A stretch of 64,000 nucleotides of DNA from Primula veris (Eukaryota; Streptophyta; Magnoliopsida; Ericales; Primulaceae), in the NCBI GenBank assembly GCA_963682055.1, contig OY821742.1, forward strand, positions 632,501-696,500, read 5' to 3'. The position numbers were made by a program, and so were the translations under genes. The notes beneath the pieces were generated by a model that saw only the letters and a program-made list of their open reading frames with translations, did not search any database and was not told where the DNA came from. Below are positions 62,011-64,000 of the stretch, in pieces (positions within the stretch are counted from its first letter, which is position 1; the number at the start of each line of letters is the position of its first letter).

Positions 62011-63080
62011 TAACTCTCTGTTATTTCTTTTTAATTGATTGTTAAAGATTTTGATTTGTGCTAATTTAATGTATTATTTTGCTACACTATTATGCTAATA
62101 TAGGATTTAGAAATAAACCCATATAGTTTCTTATTAAATTACGATTTTCTGTAATTAAAAAGATCACATCTTTTCATATTTCTCCATTTGGGTTTTTGGT
62201 TACCGTGTTACTAAAATTGGATTTAAATATATTTATGTTTATGTTTTTTTCTTAATTTTCTGTACTTTTATGTTTTTGTGTGTGTTCTATTTTATGTTTT
62301 TTCTTCTTCTTAATTTTATGTGTTCTATTTTATGTTTTTTTTTTCTTAATTTACAGTACTTTTATGTTTTTTTCTGCTTATTTTTCATATTTTATGTTTT
62401 CTTAATTGAATAAATTAAGGATTTTTGCTTTTAAGTCGAGTTGCATTGGTCGGTCAGCTTAAAGATTGGATTTTTAGTTGCTTGGCAGGATAAAACTAGT
62501 AAGTAGGAGTGTTAAACTGCTTATTTGCGGTTTTATTTATGTATGTATGTATGCATAACTCTCTGTTATTTTCTTTTGATTAATTGTTGAATATTTTGAT
62601 TTGTGCTGATTGAATGTGTTTTTTTGCTTCAGTATTATAGCTCAAACTGGTTACAAAACATTCAATTTCTTTTAATAGGATTCAGAAAATCAACCCATTT
62701 ATTTTCTTATCAATTTACGATTTTCTGTAATAAAAAGATCACATCTTTTCGTATTTCTCCACTGTTTTCTGTTGGGTCTTTTGTTACCCTGTTACTAAAA
62801 TTGGATTTAAGTATTAACCTATTTGTTTTTTCTTAATTTATGCGTTATATTTAGTAATTTTCTGTAATTTTATGTTTTTTTTCTTAATTTTCTATAATTT
62901 ATGTTTTTTTCTTAATTTTCTATAATTTATGTTTTTTTCTTAATTTTCATATTTTATGTTTTCTTTATTGAATAAATCAAGAATTTTTGCTTTTAAGTCG
63001 AGTTGCATTGGTCGGTCAGCTTAAAGATTGGATTTTTAGTTGTTTGGCAGGATAAGACTAGTAATTAGGGGTGTTAAAAC
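61985..63080 (+). repeat. Direct duplication, two copies about 0.55 kb apart
   Basis: The block taactctctgttattt ... agatcacatcttttc ... gagttgcattggtcggtcagc occurs at about 61985-62525 and again at about 62535-63080. Offsets are 545 bp at the left anchor and 562 bp at the right. Both copies hold (tttatgtttttttctt)n runs. No coding frame. It resembles 5'UTR/intron DNA but no gene was found. Confidence 0.85.
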
Positions 63081-63419
63081 TGCTTATACCCAATTTTTAT
63101 TAGTGTTTTAAAAAGAGAAATCTTAGCTAAATCGTTTCTACAGAGCTATGCTAAGATCATAAAAAGGGTAAACTTTTAGCGGCCTAGAAAGCTAAAAAGT
63201 GAGCCTTTTTAGAATCGAGCTTTTATTACTAAAAATCGCGCTTTTTAAAACAGTGGTTTTAATTAGCGGATTTTCAAATAAACCAGCTTCTTTGCTTAAA
63301 TGCTGAGAACAAATTGTGTTAAAAGACTAGCTTATTTATAATTAAATGATTGACTTTTAAACTTAGTAAGAATAGTGGTCTACTTATTCTAGTTGGTAAG
63401 GTTATATTCTGATTGGTGT

Positions 63420-63987
63420 TTGTCACTCAGATTCTTTTTTCCATATCCAATTTACTTATTAATATAACAGACGTGGGATTGAGAATCCCATGTCTACGTG
63501 GCACGCCAAATATATTTATATTTTTTTTCTTATTTTATTTCGTTTTTCTGTGATTTGTTTTCAAATATCAAAAACTTTCCCAATTTTATCCAAAAATTTC
63601 CCCAATTAGTTATGTTGATTTGAGAAAAAAATATATTAATTTGATATACGAAGGAGTTTGATGGTTGATGGTTAGGGTTTTTTTTGGGTAAAATTGGGTA
63701 AGTTTTTTTTTTGGGTAAATTGTGAGGTTTTTTTTTTTGGTAAAATTGGGGATAATTGTAGTGGTAGAGTGATGTTGATTTGATAAAAAAATATATTAAT
63801 GATGGTTAGATTTTTTTTTGGATAAAATTGGGAAAATTTTTTATATTTGAAAACAAATCACAGAAAAACGAAATAAAGAACGAAAAAAAAATAATTTGGC
63901 AGCGACACGTGGCACTGCCACGTAGACGTGGGATCACGTCTGTTATATTAATAAGTAAATTGGATATGGAAAAAAGAATCTCTCGAA
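63420..63987. mobile_element. MULE-like element with long terminal inverted repeats
   Basis: Inverted arms of 150 bp or more: the left starts near agattcttttttccatatcc and the right ends ggatatggaaaaaagaatct. Both share ttacttattaatataacaga, the cgtgggat / tctacgtggca region, ctgtgatttgttttcaaata and ccaattttatcc. Flanks tgattggtgt at 63410-63419 and 63988-63997 are identical and act as a 9-10 bp target duplication, as for Mutator-like elements. No transposase. Confidence 0.75.
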
Positions 63988-64000
63988 TGATTGGTGTAAT

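Noticed and set aside
1..64000. CRISPR arrays, rRNA, complete tRNA genes, operons
   Set aside because: None seen. The tandem arrays lack unique spacers of constant length and the setting is a plant nucleus.

Overview
The window is nuclear DNA from a flowering plant, most likely a eudicot. The evidence is spliced genes with short exons and T-rich GT-AG introns, very AT-rich intergenic DNA, many small inverted-repeat transposons, and proteins that read as orthologues of Arabidopsis genes. Species cannot be told from the sequence. Family assignments come from recognising the protein sequences; no database search was run.

Layout. (1) 1626-4419 (-) is an ATXR6-type histone H3K27 monomethyltransferase with a PHD finger, PCNA-binding box and SET domain, with E2F-like sites just upstream. 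(2) 6183-13526 (+), head to head with it, is a 3'-5' exonuclease with a Mut7-C domain. Its intron 1 holds two decayed copies of exon 1, and its intron 6 holds a hAT-type MITE. (3) 14803-16040 is a foldback-type inverted repeat. (4) 16422-21377 (+) is CDC20, the APC/C activator. (5) 21730-24470 is a large minisatellite block ending in a CACTA-like terminus. (6) About 26340-36200 (+) is importin beta (KPNB1), with a 3 kb 5'UTR intron carrying four 165-bp repeats. (7) 36200-42580 is gene-poor and rich in MITEs and tandem repeats. (8) 42588-43987 (+) is a small three-exon gene for a secreted, PSY-type tyrosine-sulfated peptide precursor. (9) 44784-49179 (-) is the thylakoid PP2C phosphatase TAP38/PPH1. 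(10) 49876-53469 (-) is the plastid nucleoid protein pTAC7. (11) 54887-59858 (+) is an alpha/beta hydrolase with a C-terminal membrane anchor. (12) 60000-64000 has no clear gene; it holds a 125-bp tandem array, a 0.56 kb direct duplication and a long-TIR MULE-like element.

All seven longer CDS models close in frame. Their lengths are 344, 527, 448, 870, 389, about 167 (first exon uncertain) and 397 aa; the PSY-like precursor is 80 aa. The genes do not form one pathway. Two themes recur: cell-cycle/chromatin (ATXR6, CDC20, both with an E2F-like site upstream) and chloroplast function (TAP38, pTAC7). From memory, ATXR6, the exonuclease and pTAC7 also lie close together on Arabidopsis chromosome 5 (AT5G24330, AT5G24340, AT5G24314), so part of the window may be conserved synteny.

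The most interesting items are the PSY-like peptide gene, the decayed exon copies inside the exonuclease and pTAC7 genes, the 23-bp minisatellite that is open on the minus strand, and a dispersed intron-loving MITE family.
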